The translations under genes and the position numbers were made by a program. The notes under the pieces were generated by a model, which was not told the DNA's origin, did no database searches, and was given only the letters and a program-made list of their open reading frames with translations. Below, piece by piece: positions 1-8,220 of a stretch of DNA of 64,000 nucleotides (positions within the stretch are counted from its first letter, which is position 1; the number at the start of each line of letters is the position of its first letter). Origin of the DNA: Mucilaginibacter agri (lineage in GTDB: Bacteria > Bacteroidota > Bacteroidia > Sphingobacteriales > Sphingobacteriaceae); the NCBI RefSeq assembly GCF_009928685.1, contig NZ_WWEO01000045.1, forward strand, positions 620,001-684,000, in the 5' to 3' direction.

Positions 1-1
1 A

Positions 2-793
2 TACAAGATTGAGAGTTTAAACGCAGACTCTGTGATAGTTGTTGCACCGTCAGATCATTTGATATTAAATGAACAAGCGTTTGTGGACAGCATTAACAAA
101 TCGTTAGAAACCGCCGCCACCCAGGATTGTCTTATCACCCTAGGTATTAAGCCTTCGCGCCCTGATACAGGCTATGGTTACATCCAGTACACAGACCAAT
201 TATTGAACCATGATTTTCATAAAGTAAAAACCTTTACCGAAAAACCTACTTTAGAAATTGCCAAAAGCTTTTTGCAAAGCGGCGACTTTTTATGGAATGC
301 AGGGATCTTTGTATGGTCGGCTAAATCTATCGTGAAAGCATTCGGCAAACACCTGCCAGATATGCACGATATTTTTGCTGAAGCCCGTTCGGTTTATAAT
401 ACCGATAGGGAACGTAATCATGTTAATACCGCTTACCAGCAGTGCATTAACATCTCTATCGATTACGGAATTATGGAGAAGGCTGAAAACGTTTATGTAC
501 TGCCTTCTGAATTTGGCTGGAGCGATTTAGGTACCTGGACCTCAGTTTACCAATTGACCGAAAAGGATTACGTAGGTAACGCCGTTATCCCTTCAGAAAA
601 GGTGATCATGTATGATTCGTCAAATTGTATGGTAAACGTACCGCAAGAAAAACTGGTGGTACTACAAGGCCTGCATGACTTTATCGTAGTAGAATCAAAT
701 AATACCCTGATGATTTGCCCACGCGATCAGGAGCAATCTGTTAAGCAGATCGTAGCCGACGTTAAGCAAAAATTTGGAGCGAAATATATTTAA
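2..793 (+). CDS. manC: Mannose-1-phosphate guanylyltransferase, 3' part (5' end outside window)
   Basis: Makes GDP-mannose from GTP and mannose-1-phosphate in the cytoplasm, a precursor for surface polysaccharides. The frame is open to the window edge (first residues YKIESLNADSVIVVAPSDH), so an internal GTG at 32 is not a true start. The VAPSDH motif of this nucleotidyltransferase family is at the beginning, followed by GYGYI, FTEKP, the FLWNAGIF motif and SEFGWSDLGTW. About 264 residues remain of a usual ~355. The protein ends soon after the guanylyltransferase domain (ICPRDQEQSVKQIV), so it lacks the fused isomerase domain of two-domain ManC proteins. A strong hairpin follows the stop. It could feed the polysaccharide cluster at the other end of the window, but it is not contiguous with it. 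The family call is firm; exact sugar specificity is inferred. Confidence 0.9.
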   Translation, partial: YKIESLNADSVIVVAPSDHLILNEQAFVDSINKSLETAATQDCLITLGIKPSRPDTGYGYIQYTDQLLNHDFHKVKTFTEKPTLEIAKSFLQSGDFLWNAGIFVWSAKSIVKAFGKHLPDMHDIFAEARSVYNTDRERNHVNTAYQQCINISIDYGIMEKAENVYVLPSEFGWSDLGTWTSVYQLTEKDYVGNAVIPSEKVIMYDSSNCMVNVPQEKLVVLQGLHDFIVVESNNTLMICPRDQEQSVKQIVADVKQKFGAKYI

Positions 794-834
794 CACAATT
801 GACAGATATCGGTTGTCTGTTGTCAGATAATACA

Positions 835-874
835 AAAAATAAGGGCCAAGCATTAATGCTTGGCCCTTATTTTT
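835..874. terminator. Perfect-stem bidirectional terminator
   Basis: A perfect inverted repeat (AAGGGCCAAGCATT then AATGCTTGGCCCTT) is flanked by an A-run on the left and a T-run on the right. It lies between the manC stop and the rlmB stop, so it can terminate both converging transcripts. Confidence 0.85.
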
Positions 875-884
875 AAACCCTCTC

Positions 885-990
885 GTCATGCTGAACTTGT
901 TTCAGCACCTCACTTGCTAAGTATGAGATGAGATGTGATTTGTATGCGTTTGACCCGGTCTGCGGGATTCTGAAATAGATTATGATGGGC
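885..990. repeat. Degenerate intergenic palindromic repeat
   Basis: The left arm GTCATGCTGAACTTGTTTCA and a degraded right arm (GGGATTCTGAAATAGATTAT, about 963-982) resemble the two halves of the GTCAT..CTGAA..TTCAG dispersed repeat that is frequent between genes of this bacterial group. The arms pair only imperfectly. The family assignment rests on recalled pattern similarity, not on a search. Confidence 0.45.
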
Positions 991-1016
991 TGCTGGAAGC
1001 TCCCGATAACCAACAA

Positions 1017-1784
1017 CTAAATTCCCCTTTGTCTTATCGCTTCGTAAACAATAACTGCGGTTGATACTGATACGTTAAGCGAGGCTATCTCGCCAAACAT
1101 TGGGATTTTAGCCAAATGCTCTGCGGAGCGGATCAGTTCATTACGAATCCCATCTTCTTCCGACCCCATAATGATTACCGTTGGCGGCGTATAGTCAACG
1201 TCATAGATGCTATCGGTAGTTTTCTCGGTACAGCAAACCACCTGCAAACCCGATTCTTGTAAAAATTTAACTGTATTCACCAGGTTGTCGTGGCGGCAAA
1301 CCGGAATTTTAAAAAGCGCGCCAGCCGAAGTTTTAATAGCGTCGGGCGTAACCTGCGCCGACCCTTTAGATGGGATCACAATGGCATCAACACCTGCGCA
1401 CTCTGCCGTACGTGCAATGGCGCCCATGTTCCGAACGTCGGTTATACTGTCAAGCACCAGCACCAATGGTACTTTACCGGCCTCAAAAACCTGCGGAATA
1501 ATATCCTCTATGCGCTGGTAAGTAATAGGCGAAATAACGCCAATAACCCCTTGGTGATTTTTAGGTGTGATGCGATTTAGCTTTTCAACCGGCACCTGTT
1601 GCGCCGAAATTCCATGCTCTTGCAATAGACTTTTCAGCTCCAAAAAAAGTCCACCGCCTAAACCACGTTGTATAAACAAAGCTTCTATCTCTTTACCAGC
1701 CTTAATGGCTTCTATAACGGCACGGATACCGAACACCATTTGGTTTACCTCGCGCTTTGCTGAATTTGAATTATTGAAGGACAT
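1017..1784 (-). CDS. rlmB: 23S rRNA (guanosine-2'-O-)-methyltransferase, RlmB/TrmH family
   Basis: SPOUT-class methyltransferase that 2'-O-methylates a guanosine in 23S rRNA using S-adenosylmethionine. I start it at the ATG at 1784 (MSFNNSNSAK, 255 residues), 4 bases after AGGA. The 29 extra residues in frame upstream are unlike the family. The N-terminal substrate-binding domain (VFGIRAVIEAIKAGKEIEAL) is followed by the three SpoU motifs: DSITDVRNMGAIARTAE (motif 1, with N and R for cofactor and catalysis), IIMGSEEDGI (motif 2) and ASLNVSVSTAVIVYEAIRQR (motif 3, the trefoil knot). The length is normal. Its neighbour dnaB is divergent across a 323-bp gap. Whether the target is G2251 (RlmB) or another site cannot be told from sequence alone. 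Confidence 0.88.
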   Translation of the reverse strand: MSFNNSNSAKREVNQMVFGIRAVIEAIKAGKEIEALFIQRGLGGGLFLELKSLLQEHGISAQQVPVEKLNRITPKNHQGVIGVISPITYQRIEDIIPQVFEAGKVPLVLVLDSITDVRNMGAIARTAECAGVDAIVIPSKGSAQVTPDAIKTSAGALFKIPVCRHDNLVNTVKFLQESGLQVVCCTEKTTDSIYDVDYTPPTVIIMGSEEDGIRNELIRSAEHLAKIPMFGEIASLNVSVSTAVIVYEAIRQRGI

Positions 1785-2107
1785 TTTCCTGATGAATAAG
1801 TCAGCAAAAATAGAAATTTTAATCCAGTATGCCCGTTTTAATAACTTACACCACCTCGCCGCCCATCGCACTTATTAACACCAACAAGATTTATGAACAA
1901 TGCCTTAAAAATATTAACAAGCAAGAAAATATAACTTTTTAACAATCTTCTCCACATAACCTGTTAATAATCAAATCTCTAATCGCCGTTTTTATTATTA
2001 CAGGCGGATGTTAAAAATTCATCTCAATATTAAGTTTAGATTTTTAGAAACATGTAGCCGGGATTTTGTATATTTTTGTTCCCCTCGCTCAGGGACACTC
2101 TAATTAC
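1785..2107. promoter_or_regulatory. Divergent rlmB/dnaB intergenic region with candidate dnaB promoter
   Basis: This 323-bp AT-rich gap separates divergent genes. TATTTTTG at 2071-2078 matches the Bacteroidota -7 consensus TAnnTTTG and lies 30 bp before the dnaB ATG. I find no good TTG about 19 bases upstream of it, so the promoter call is tentative. No gene or RNA is recognised here. Confidence 0.35.
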
Positions 2108-3661
2108 ATGGATAACGAAAATCAACAATACAACCGCTCAAACACCGACAGACGAAGCAGATTTAGTGCGCCTCAATCAAACGGGCTGGTAGGCAAACTC
2201 CCACCACAGGCACGCGATCTGGAAGAAGCCATTCTTGGTGCATTAATGCTCGAAAAAGATGCCCTGTCATCGGTTATCGACGTGTTGAAACCCGAAGTTT
2301 TTTATGTTGAAGCGCATCAACGTATTTTTAAGGCTATTCACACGCTTTTCGAGAAAACCTCCCCGGTTGATATTTTAACGGTTACTGCCCAGTTAAGGCA
2401 ACAAGGCGAACTAGAGATGATTGGCGGTGCTTATTACATTACTGAGTTAACAAACCGCGTAGCTTCTGCGGCCAACATTGAGTTCCATGCCCGTATCATT
2501 ATCCAAAAGTTTATCCAGCGCGAGTTGATCCGCATCTCCACGGAGGTTATCAGCGCCGCTTACGAAGATACTTCCGACGTACTCGATCTGTTAGACAAGG
2601 CCGAGAAAAACCTGTTCGACATAGCACAAAACAACCTCCGCCGCGACTCGCGCAAAATGGACGAGATCCTGCACGAATCGTTACGCGAACTGGAGGCATT
2701 AAAAGATAAACAAGACGGCTTAACCGGTGTGCCATCAGGCTTTACCGATTTGGATAGAATTACGTCAGGCTGGCAGAAATCGGATCTGGTGATCATCGCG
2801 GCTCGTCCGGCGATGGGTAAAACGGCATTCGTGCTAAGCTGTGCCCGTAATGCTGCGGTTGATTTTAATAAACCAGTGGTTGTGTTCTCACTCGAGATGT
2901 CCTCTGTGCAGTTGGTAAATCGTTTGATTTCTGGCGAAGCGCAGATTGAGCAGGAAAAGATCCGTAAAGGGAACCTCGAAGAATGGGAATGGCAGCAACT
3001 GCACTCTAAGATCGGTCGTTTGGAGCAAGCTCCACTGATCCTGGATGATACCCCTTCATTAAACATATTTGAATTTAGGGCAAAATGCCGCCGTCTGAAA
3101 TCGCAGTACGATATCCAGTTAATCATCATTGACTACCTGCAGCTGATGCATGGTAAATCTGATGGTAAGGGTGGTAACCGTGAACAGGAGATCGGTAGTA
3201 TCTCCCGCGCCCTTAAAACCGTGGCGAAAGAACTGGAGGTACCCGTAATTGCGTTATCGCAGTTGAGCCGCGCGGTAGAAAGCCGTCCAGGTGGATCGAA
3301 GAGACCAATGCTCTCGGATTTACGTGAATCTGGTTCTATTGAGCAAGATGCCGACATGGTATTGTTCTTATACCGTCCGGAATACTACGGTTTAGAATTT
3401 GACGAAGATAATAACCCTACCCAAGGCGTTGGTGAGGTTATCATAGCCAAACACCGTAACGGTGAAACCGGCCGCGTAAGGTTGAAATTCGTAGGTAAAT
3501 ATGTGAAGTTTACTGACCTGGAAACCAACATCGACACCTTCGGCGCTGCACCAAACGCGTTTACAGGCTTAACCCCATCGCAAGACTTCGATAAGCCAAA
3601 CAACTTCATTATCCGCCCATCGCGTATGGATGATATGGAAGATGATGCGCCACCGTTTTAA
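2108..3661 (+). CDS. dnaB: Replicative DNA helicase DnaB
   Basis: Hexameric 5'-3' helicase that unwinds DNA at the replication fork. I choose the ATG at 2108 (MDNENQQYNR, 517 residues). An in-frame TTG at 2066 would overlap the likely -7 box. The N-terminal domain (about residues 30-135, with LPPQARDLEEAILGALML) is followed by a linker and the RecA-like domain. Walker A is RPAMGKTA near residue 233, Walker B is IIIDYLQLM, and SQLSRAVESRPGGSKRPMLS and LRESGSIEQDADMV are the conserved DnaB C-terminal motifs. There is no intein. The C-terminal ~45 residues after the RecA core are low-conservation and end in a run of acidic residues (DDMEDDAPPF), as is common in Bacteroidota DnaB. It stands alone as a transcription unit. 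Confidence 0.96.
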   Translation: MDNENQQYNRSNTDRRSRFSAPQSNGLVGKLPPQARDLEEAILGALMLEKDALSSVIDVLKPEVFYVEAHQRIFKAIHTLFEKTSPVDILTVTAQLRQQGELEMIGGAYYITELTNRVASAANIEFHARIIIQKFIQRELIRISTEVISAAYEDTSDVLDLLDKAEKNLFDIAQNNLRRDSRKMDEILHESLRELEALKDKQDGLTGVPSGFTDLDRITSGWQKSDLVIIAARPAMGKTAFVLSCARNAAVDFNKPVVVFSLEMSSVQLVNRLISGEAQIEQEKIRKGNLEEWEWQQLHSKIGRLEQAPLILDDTPSLNIFEFRAKCRRLKSQYDIQLIIIDYLQLMHGKSDGKGGNREQEIGSISRALKTVAKELEVPVIALSQLSRAVESRPGGSKRPMLSDLRESGSIEQDADMVLFLYRPEYYGLEFDEDNNPTQGVGEVIIAKHRNGETGRVRLKFVGKYVKFTDLETNIDTFGAAPNAFTGLTPSQDFDKPNNFIIRPSRMDDMEDDAPPF

Positions 3662-3809
3662 TTAAATTATAAGGAGTGAGTGATAGAATGAGTGAATGTT
3701 CGCTGTTCTATTAGCCAAATAAAAGAATCTTGAGGCGCCGTTACTAGGTACAAATTAATGGCGCATTATTTTCAGATCTTGATACTTGATACTAACTACT
3801 TGATATTTC

Positions 3810-5009
3810 TCAAAAAAACCATCCCAACAACACCCCTATTACAATTATTACGGGTGTTTTAATGCGTGTAAACTTCAGCAAGAGAAAAGTGGCGATCATG
3901 ATGGCATACGCCATCCAATTGAGGCCGAATGGTCTTACAAGCATTATAAAAGCCGTCATCATAAAGCCTACTGCCACGGCATTGATGCCGCTTAACGAGT
4001 TACGGATGCGGGTTATCTTTTTTAAATCTTCCCAAAACGGAACTATGAAAAGGATTAGAATTAGGCCCGGTAAATTTACGCCGATTACGGCCACGATAGC
4101 CCCCATAATTTGCCCGGCTAAGCCCGAGCCCTTGTTGGCCATGGTAACCGTTCCTAAAAACGAAGTAAATGCAAAAGTAGGCCCCGGTAAAGCCTGCTGA
4201 AGTGCGTAGCCAGATAAAAACTCTGTATTGCTGAGGTAATGTTTCAGCTCTACAAACTCGGTGAACATTAATGGCACCAGCACCTGCCCACCGCCAAATA
4301 TCAAGATACCATTGCGGTAAAAGTTCTCAAATAAACGAATCGGTAAACTTAATGGCGAAGTACGATTTACCAAAGCACCCAATGCCGCGAATAATAGCAG
4401 TATTCCAATAAAATATGCTACTTTATTGGGGTTTACGTTAGAAAACAACTTTACCCTTAACTCATTTTCTTGCGGTTGGGTTTCTAGGGCCGACGATACA
4501 ATGCCCCCCATCAACACCAGTAAGGGAAACGCATAAGGATTCTGCAATATAAGGGTTGCAATGGCGGAGGCTGCGGCCAGCATCATACTTACCCTGGTTT
4601 TTAATATCCGTTGACCAAAGCTGTAGGCCGCATAAGCTACAATGCCGACAGCTATAGGCTGTATGTATCGTATAACATCGGCGAAGTGATTGCCTTTGGA
4701 AAGCATTTTAAAGCTAATCCCCGCAAAACACATCACGGCTGCCGAAGGCAGTATCCATATCAAAAAAGTAATAAGCGCCAACGGCAGGCGACCCACCTTC
4801 CAGGCAATACCTACTAAGGTTTGGGTTGATGATGGCCCCGGTAACATTTGCGACAGGGCGTTTAGCTCCATCAACTCATCCTCGGTTATGTAGCGGCGTT
4901 TCTCTACAAATTCGCGCAGCAAAACGGCCAGATGCGCCTGCGGCCCACCAAAGGCCGTAAACGTATAAAGCAGCGCATCGCGCATAAAAAGCAGGTGCCG
5001 GCGACTCAA
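3810..5009 (-). CDS. chrA: Chromate-type ion transporter, long (two-domain) CHR family
   Basis: Inner-membrane transporter of the CHR family, whose studied members export chromate. It has two homologous halves. The first carries TAFGGPQAH and MLPGPSSTQ, and the second carries IFGGGQVLVPLM and ALPGPTFAFTSFLG. About ten hydrophobic segments are visible. The start is uncertain: the TTG at 5009 gives MSRRHLLFMRDALL, which keeps the RHL..F.(K/R)D stretch seen before TAFGGPQ in the family; the first ATG is at 4985. It follows the TPR gene by 13 bases on the same strand, so the two are probably cotranscribed. No chromate-linked regulator is nearby, so the real substrate (chromate, sulfate or another anion) is open. 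Confidence 0.85.
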   Translation of the reverse strand: MSRRHLLFMRDALLYTFTAFGGPQAHLAVLLREFVEKRRYITEDELMELNALSQMLPGPSSTQTLVGIAWKVGRLPLALITFLIWILPSAAVMCFAGISFKMLSKGNHFADVIRYIQPIAVGIVAYAAYSFGQRILKTRVSMMLAAASAIATLILQNPYAFPLLVLMGGIVSSALETQPQENELRVKLFSNVNPNKVAYFIGILLLFAALGALVNRTSPLSLPIRLFENFYRNGILIFGGGQVLVPLMFTEFVELKHYLSNTEFLSGYALQQALPGPTFAFTSFLGTVTMANKGSGLAGQIMGAIVAVIGVNLPGLILILFIVPFWEDLKKITRIRNSLSGINAVAVGFMMTAFIMLVRPFGLNWMAYAIMIATFLLLKFTRIKTPVIIVIGVLLGWFF

Positions 5010-5022
5010 AATTGATCAGGGG

Positions 5023-5367
5023 TTAATAGTCATCATAGTCGTCGTCATACAAACCGCTGGCTTGCATATAGGCCGAGTTAAGTTCAGATAAAGCGTGATT
5101 ATTGCGTGCTGCGCGAGCGGCCTCCATACCTTTTTGATAGGTTGTAATGGCATCTTCCTTCCGGTTTAGTACCTCATACAGCTTGCCCAAATGATAGTAA
5201 GTGCCCACATAACCAGGGTGGTTAGTAACCAGCCCTTCGTAATAGTTTAATGCCTTGTCTTTATCATCCAGGCGCAGGTATTCTGTGGCTAAAGCGTACT
5301 GCAAAAACTCATCATTAGGCTCATTTTCAATAAATTCCAGTAGCTTTTCTAAACGGGATTGCTGCAT
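5023..5367 (-). CDS. Small TPR-repeat protein
   Basis: A 114-residue cytoplasmic protein built of about three tetratricopeptide repeats. The conserved positions are visible in NDEFLQYALATEYLRLDDKD, ALNYYEGLVTNHPGYVGTYY, HLGKLYEVLNRKEDAITTYQ and GMEAARAARNNHALSELNSAY. It has no signal peptide and ends in an acidic tail (YDDDYDDY). TPRs mediate protein-protein contacts; the partner is unknown. It is divergent from etfB with only 47 bp between the starts, and lies upstream of the chrA gene on the same strand. No specific function is assigned. Confidence 0.8.
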   Translation of the reverse strand: MQQSRLEKLLEFIENEPNDEFLQYALATEYLRLDDKDKALNYYEGLVTNHPGYVGTYYHLGKLYEVLNRKEDAITTYQKGMEAARAARNNHALSELNSAYMQASGLYDDDYDDY

Positions 5368-5389
5368 TTTAAACTCTTCCTTTTTTAAT

Positions 5390-5397
5390 TACCTTTG
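5390..5397 (+). promoter_or_regulatory. Candidate -7 box for etfBA
   Basis: TACCTTTG fits TAnnTTTG exactly and lies 17 bp before the etfB ATG, in the 47-bp gap to the divergent TPR gene. The upstream -33 position reads TTT rather than TTG. The leader would be about 10 bases. Confidence 0.45.
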
Positions 5398-5414
5398 TAA
5401 AAACCTATGATATA

Positions 5415-6152
5415 ATGAACATCTTAGTATGTATTAGCAACGTACCAGATACCACTACAAAAGTAACTTTTAACGCTAACAACACCCAATTTAATACAGC
5501 GGGTGTGCAATTTATTATCAACCCTTATGATGAAATTGCTTTGGCCCGCGCTATTGAGTTAACTGATGGCGGCAAGGGTGCAGTTACCGTGATACACGTT
5601 GGCGAAGCCGCTAACGAACCCACCATACGCAAAGCCCTGGCCATAGGCGCAACAGATGCTGTACGCGTTAATGCGCCGGCTCACGATGCTTACTTTGTGG
5701 CAGTGCAAATTGCGGAGTATGTTAAGCAACATCCTTTCGATCTGATATTGACAGGGCGCGAGTCTATCGATTACAACGGTTCTAAGGTAGCTGCCATGCT
5801 TGGCGAACTGCTGGACATTCCGTCTGTTTCCATCATCAAAAAACTGGATGTCGACGGCGCTAACGGAACGGTTGAGCGCGAGATTGAAGGCGGCAAAGAA
5901 GTGCTTACTATTCCACTACCTTTTGTTGCCGGTACTGCCGAAGGTGTGGCCGAGCCAAAGATCCCTAACATGCGTGGCATTATGTCGGCACGCACCAAGC
6001 CATTAACGGTAGTGGAGCCTGTTGAGGTTAAAGCGTCGTCCGAGATTATCAGTTATGAAACTCCAGCTCCGCGCGGACAGGTAAAACTGATCCCTGCAGA
6101 TGATGTGGCCAAACTGGTTGATCTGCTGCACAACGAGGCAAAGGTTATTTAA
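5415..6152 (+). CDS. etfB: Electron transfer flavoprotein, beta subunit
   Basis: With EtfA this forms the soluble ETF heterodimer that takes electrons from acyl-CoA and other dehydrogenases and passes them to ETF:quinone oxidoreductase. At 245 residues it has family length. Visible family features are the N-terminal NILVCISNVPDTT, the INPYDEIALARAIEL segment, the signature region GRESIDYNGSKVAAMLGELL (nucleotide-binding loop) and the late IPNMRGIMSARTKPL. The last equals the I(P/R)N.(R/P).IM.A..K recognition-loop region of ETF beta. etfA follows after 30 bases in the same direction, so they form one operon. Confidence 0.93.
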   Translation: MNILVCISNVPDTTTKVTFNANNTQFNTAGVQFIINPYDEIALARAIELTDGGKGAVTVIHVGEAANEPTIRKALAIGATDAVRVNAPAHDAYFVAVQIAEYVKQHPFDLILTGRESIDYNGSKVAAMLGELLDIPSVSIIKKLDVDGANGTVEREIEGGKEVLTIPLPFVAGTAEGVAEPKIPNMRGIMSARTKPLTVVEPVEVKASSEIISYETPAPRGQVKLIPADDVAKLVDLLHNEAKVI

Positions 6153-6182
6153 TCCATCCATTAACATTTACCAATCAACAAT

Positions 6183-7160
6183 ATGTCGGTTTTAGTATAT
6201 GCAGAAAATGCGGACGGCAAGTTCAAGAAATCGGTTTTCGAAGCGGTTTCTTACGCCCGTGCTATTGCAGATCAAAATAATACAACCCTTACAGCTATCT
6301 CTATAGGCAACGTTGCGGCTGATGAGTTAAGCGCTTTGGGCCAATACGGTGCACACAAAATTTTAAATGTAAGTACCGATAAACTGAAGAATTTTATAAA
6401 TCAGGCTTACGCCTCAGTTATAGCCAAAGCTTCGGAAGCAGAACAGGCCGACGTGGTTGTAATCTCCAACACCTTCTCCGGTCGCGGGTTGGCTCCGCGA
6501 GTAGCGGTAAAACTGGGCGCTGGTATTGCAGATGGCGCAGTTTCGCTTCCAGATACTGGTAACGGTAAATTCCTGATCAAAAAAACAGCATTTTCCGGGA
6601 AAGCATTTGCTACGGTCGAACTTACATCGGCCAACAAAGTAATTGCTTTGATACCAAACAGTTATAAAGTAATCGAAAACGCTACGGGTGCCAAGCCCGA
6701 AGATTTTACAGTAGAAACCAACGAATCGGACTTTAAAGCGTTGTTAAAAGAGATTGTTAAATCGACAGATAAAGTATCTTTACCCGATGCGGAGATTGTG
6801 GTTTCAGCCGGTCGTGGTTTAAAAGGTCCGGAAAACTGGGGTATGATTGAGGAATTGGCTGATTTACTAGGTGCTGCGACGGCTTGCTCAAAACCGGTAT
6901 CTGATGCCGGCTGGCGGCCACACAGCGAACATGTTGGGCAAACGGGCATAGCTGTCAGTCCAAATTTGTATATTGCTATAGGCATTTCGGGGGCTATACA
7001 GCACTTAGCTGGTATTAGTTCGTCAAAAGTTATCGTTGTGATCAACAAAGATCCCGAAGCTCCGTTTTACAAGGTAGCCGACTATGGGATAGTTGGCGAT
7101 GCATTTGAAATTGTTCCAAAATTAATAGAGGCAGTAAAAACATATAAAGCTTCGGCATAA
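6183..7160 (+). CDS. etfA: Electron transfer flavoprotein, alpha subunit
   Basis: FAD-binding partner of EtfB. At 325 residues it has the usual length. The N-terminal domain (MSVLVYAENADGKFKKS) is followed by the conserved C-terminal FAD domain: SAGRGLKGPENWGMIEELAD, ATACSKPVSDAGWRPHSEHV, GQTGIAVSPNLYIAIGISGA and IQHLAGISSSKVIVVINKDP, closing with DYGIVGDAFEIVP. All hallmark motifs are intact. It lies directly upstream of the BFN/UVR gene with a 30-base gap, so those may be cotranscribed. Confidence 0.94.
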   Translation: MSVLVYAENADGKFKKSVFEAVSYARAIADQNNTTLTAISIGNVAADELSALGQYGAHKILNVSTDKLKNFINQAYASVIAKASEAEQADVVVISNTFSGRGLAPRVAVKLGAGIADGAVSLPDTGNGKFLIKKTAFSGKAFATVELTSANKVIALIPNSYKVIENATGAKPEDFTVETNESDFKALLKEIVKSTDKVSLPDAEIVVSAGRGLKGPENWGMIEELADLLGAATACSKPVSDAGWRPHSEHVGQTGIAVSPNLYIAIGISGAIQHLAGISSSKVIVVINKDPEAPFYKVADYGIVGDAFEIVPKLIEAVKTYKASA

Positions 7161-7190
7161 AAAGGGATTTTTGTTGTGATGGGTAATAAC

Positions 7191-7790
7191 ATGAAAAAAA
7201 TTAAGCTCGATATTGTTGGTTTATCTTACAGCCAAACCCAGTCGGGCGCATATGCTTTGGTTTTAGGTGAGGTTAGCGGCCGCCGCAGGTTGCCGATTAT
7301 CATAGGCAGTTTCGAGGCGCAGGCCATCGCCATTGAGATTGAAAAGATGACGCCAAGCCGCCCACTTACGCACGATCTTTTTAAAAGCTTTGCCCAGGCC
7401 TACAACATCAACATACAGGAAATTATTATCTACAACCTGGTAGATGGTATTTTCTACTCTAAACTTATCTGCTCCGACGGTAAAAAGGTAATCGAAATAG
7501 ATGCGCGTACTTCTGATGCTATTGCTATGGCTGTACGTTTCGACTGCCCTATTTATACTTATGAGTTTATCCTGTCATCGGCAGGTATAGTGATTGAGGG
7601 TAACGATTTTGTTTATCTCGAAAACCTGAACGAAGGCCAGGACGAAAAAACGGTAAGCGTAGCCTCTACCGGCTACAACGGCCTTAGCGAAGACGAACTG
7701 CGTACCAAGTTACAGGATGCCCTAAATGAAGAAGCTTATGAAAAGGCCGCCAAAATCAGGGATGAACTGAGCAGAAGACGGTCTTCGTAA
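7191..7790 (+). CDS. Bifunctional nuclease family protein (BFN/DUF151) with C-terminal UVR domain
   Basis: The N-terminal ~130 residues are a DUF151/BFN domain (MKKIKLDIVGLSYSQTQSGA, then RRLPIIIGSFEAQAIAIE, RPLTHDLFKSF and IDARTSDAIAMAVRF). Plant members of this family have reported DNase/RNase activity; the bacterial role is unclear. A UVR motif, as in UvrB/UvrC, closes the protein (LRTKLQDALNEEAYEKAAKI then RDELSRR). I start at the ATG at 7191 because the family begins at MKK. GTG 7176 and ATG 7179 are in frame, and an AAAGGGA at 7161-7167 would suit 7179 better. No signal peptide is seen. It is probably cotranscribed with etfBA, a link with no known functional reason. Confidence 0.82.
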   Translation: MKKIKLDIVGLSYSQTQSGAYALVLGEVSGRRRLPIIIGSFEAQAIAIEIEKMTPSRPLTHDLFKSFAQAYNINIQEIIIYNLVDGIFYSKLICSDGKKVIEIDARTSDAIAMAVRFDCPIYTYEFILSSAGIVIEGNDFVYLENLNEGQDEKTVSVASTGYNGLSEDELRTKLQDALNEEAYEKAAKIRDELSRRRSS

Positions 7791-7820
7791 AATATCTAAT
7801 TTCTTGATTAAAGATTACTT

Positions 7821-8075
7821 GTCATCCAGAGCGCCAGCGAAGGATCTCCTGCGACTTGTTTATGCCTGGCGTTTTATAGAAGATTCTTCGCTACCGCTCT
7901 GAATAACAATCCCCATGCTGCCGCAAGTTTTAAAACTTGTGGTAAATCTGTTGTAAGGTTTCACCTTACGTAAGCTGGAAGCTTACAATAGATTTGGTCA
8001 CAAGTTACGCTACGCTAAACTTGCGACAGCGAATGAGCATCTTACAGGAGATTCTTCGCTGGCGCTCTGAATGAC
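7821..8075. repeat. Composite palindromic intergenic repeat with cloverleaf-like core
   Basis: A 30-base left arm (7821-7850, begins GTCATCCAGAGCGCCAGCGA) and a right arm (8046-8075, begins AGGAGATTCTTCGCTGGCGC) are inverted copies matching at 28 of 30 positions. A third, degraded right-arm copy is at 7880-7908. Between them, 7921-8028 holds a chain of small hairpins: CAAGTTTTAAAACTTG, GTAAGGTTTCACCTTAC and GTAAGCTGGAAGCTTAC. The last two are enclosed by an outer stem AAATCTGTTGTAAG / CTTACAATAGATTT, so the folded form would be a cloverleaf. The core recurs inverted at 50494-50592. No coding capacity. This fills most of the 430-bp gap before the nucleoside symporter gene. Confidence 0.75.
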
Positions 8076-8220
8076 AATCTTTTTAGTCCACCTGCAATAT
8101 TTCCCCTATTAACACATCCCTCCGTAATTTCTGCCTTTACCATTTTCCGGTTTCGCAATATTTCCTTACTTTTCGGCATTAATTTAAAACTAACTGTAAC
8201 TCGCTTTAACCCCGTGCTGT

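Noticed and set aside
32..793. GTG at 32 as the start of the guanylyltransferase gene
   Set aside because: The frame is open to the window edge and the family motif begins right there, so the gene is truncated, not started, here.
5415..7790. etfBA with the BFN/UVR gene as a novel redox-nuclease system
   Set aside because: The only link is same-strand proximity with a 30-base gap; nothing in the sequences supports a shared function.
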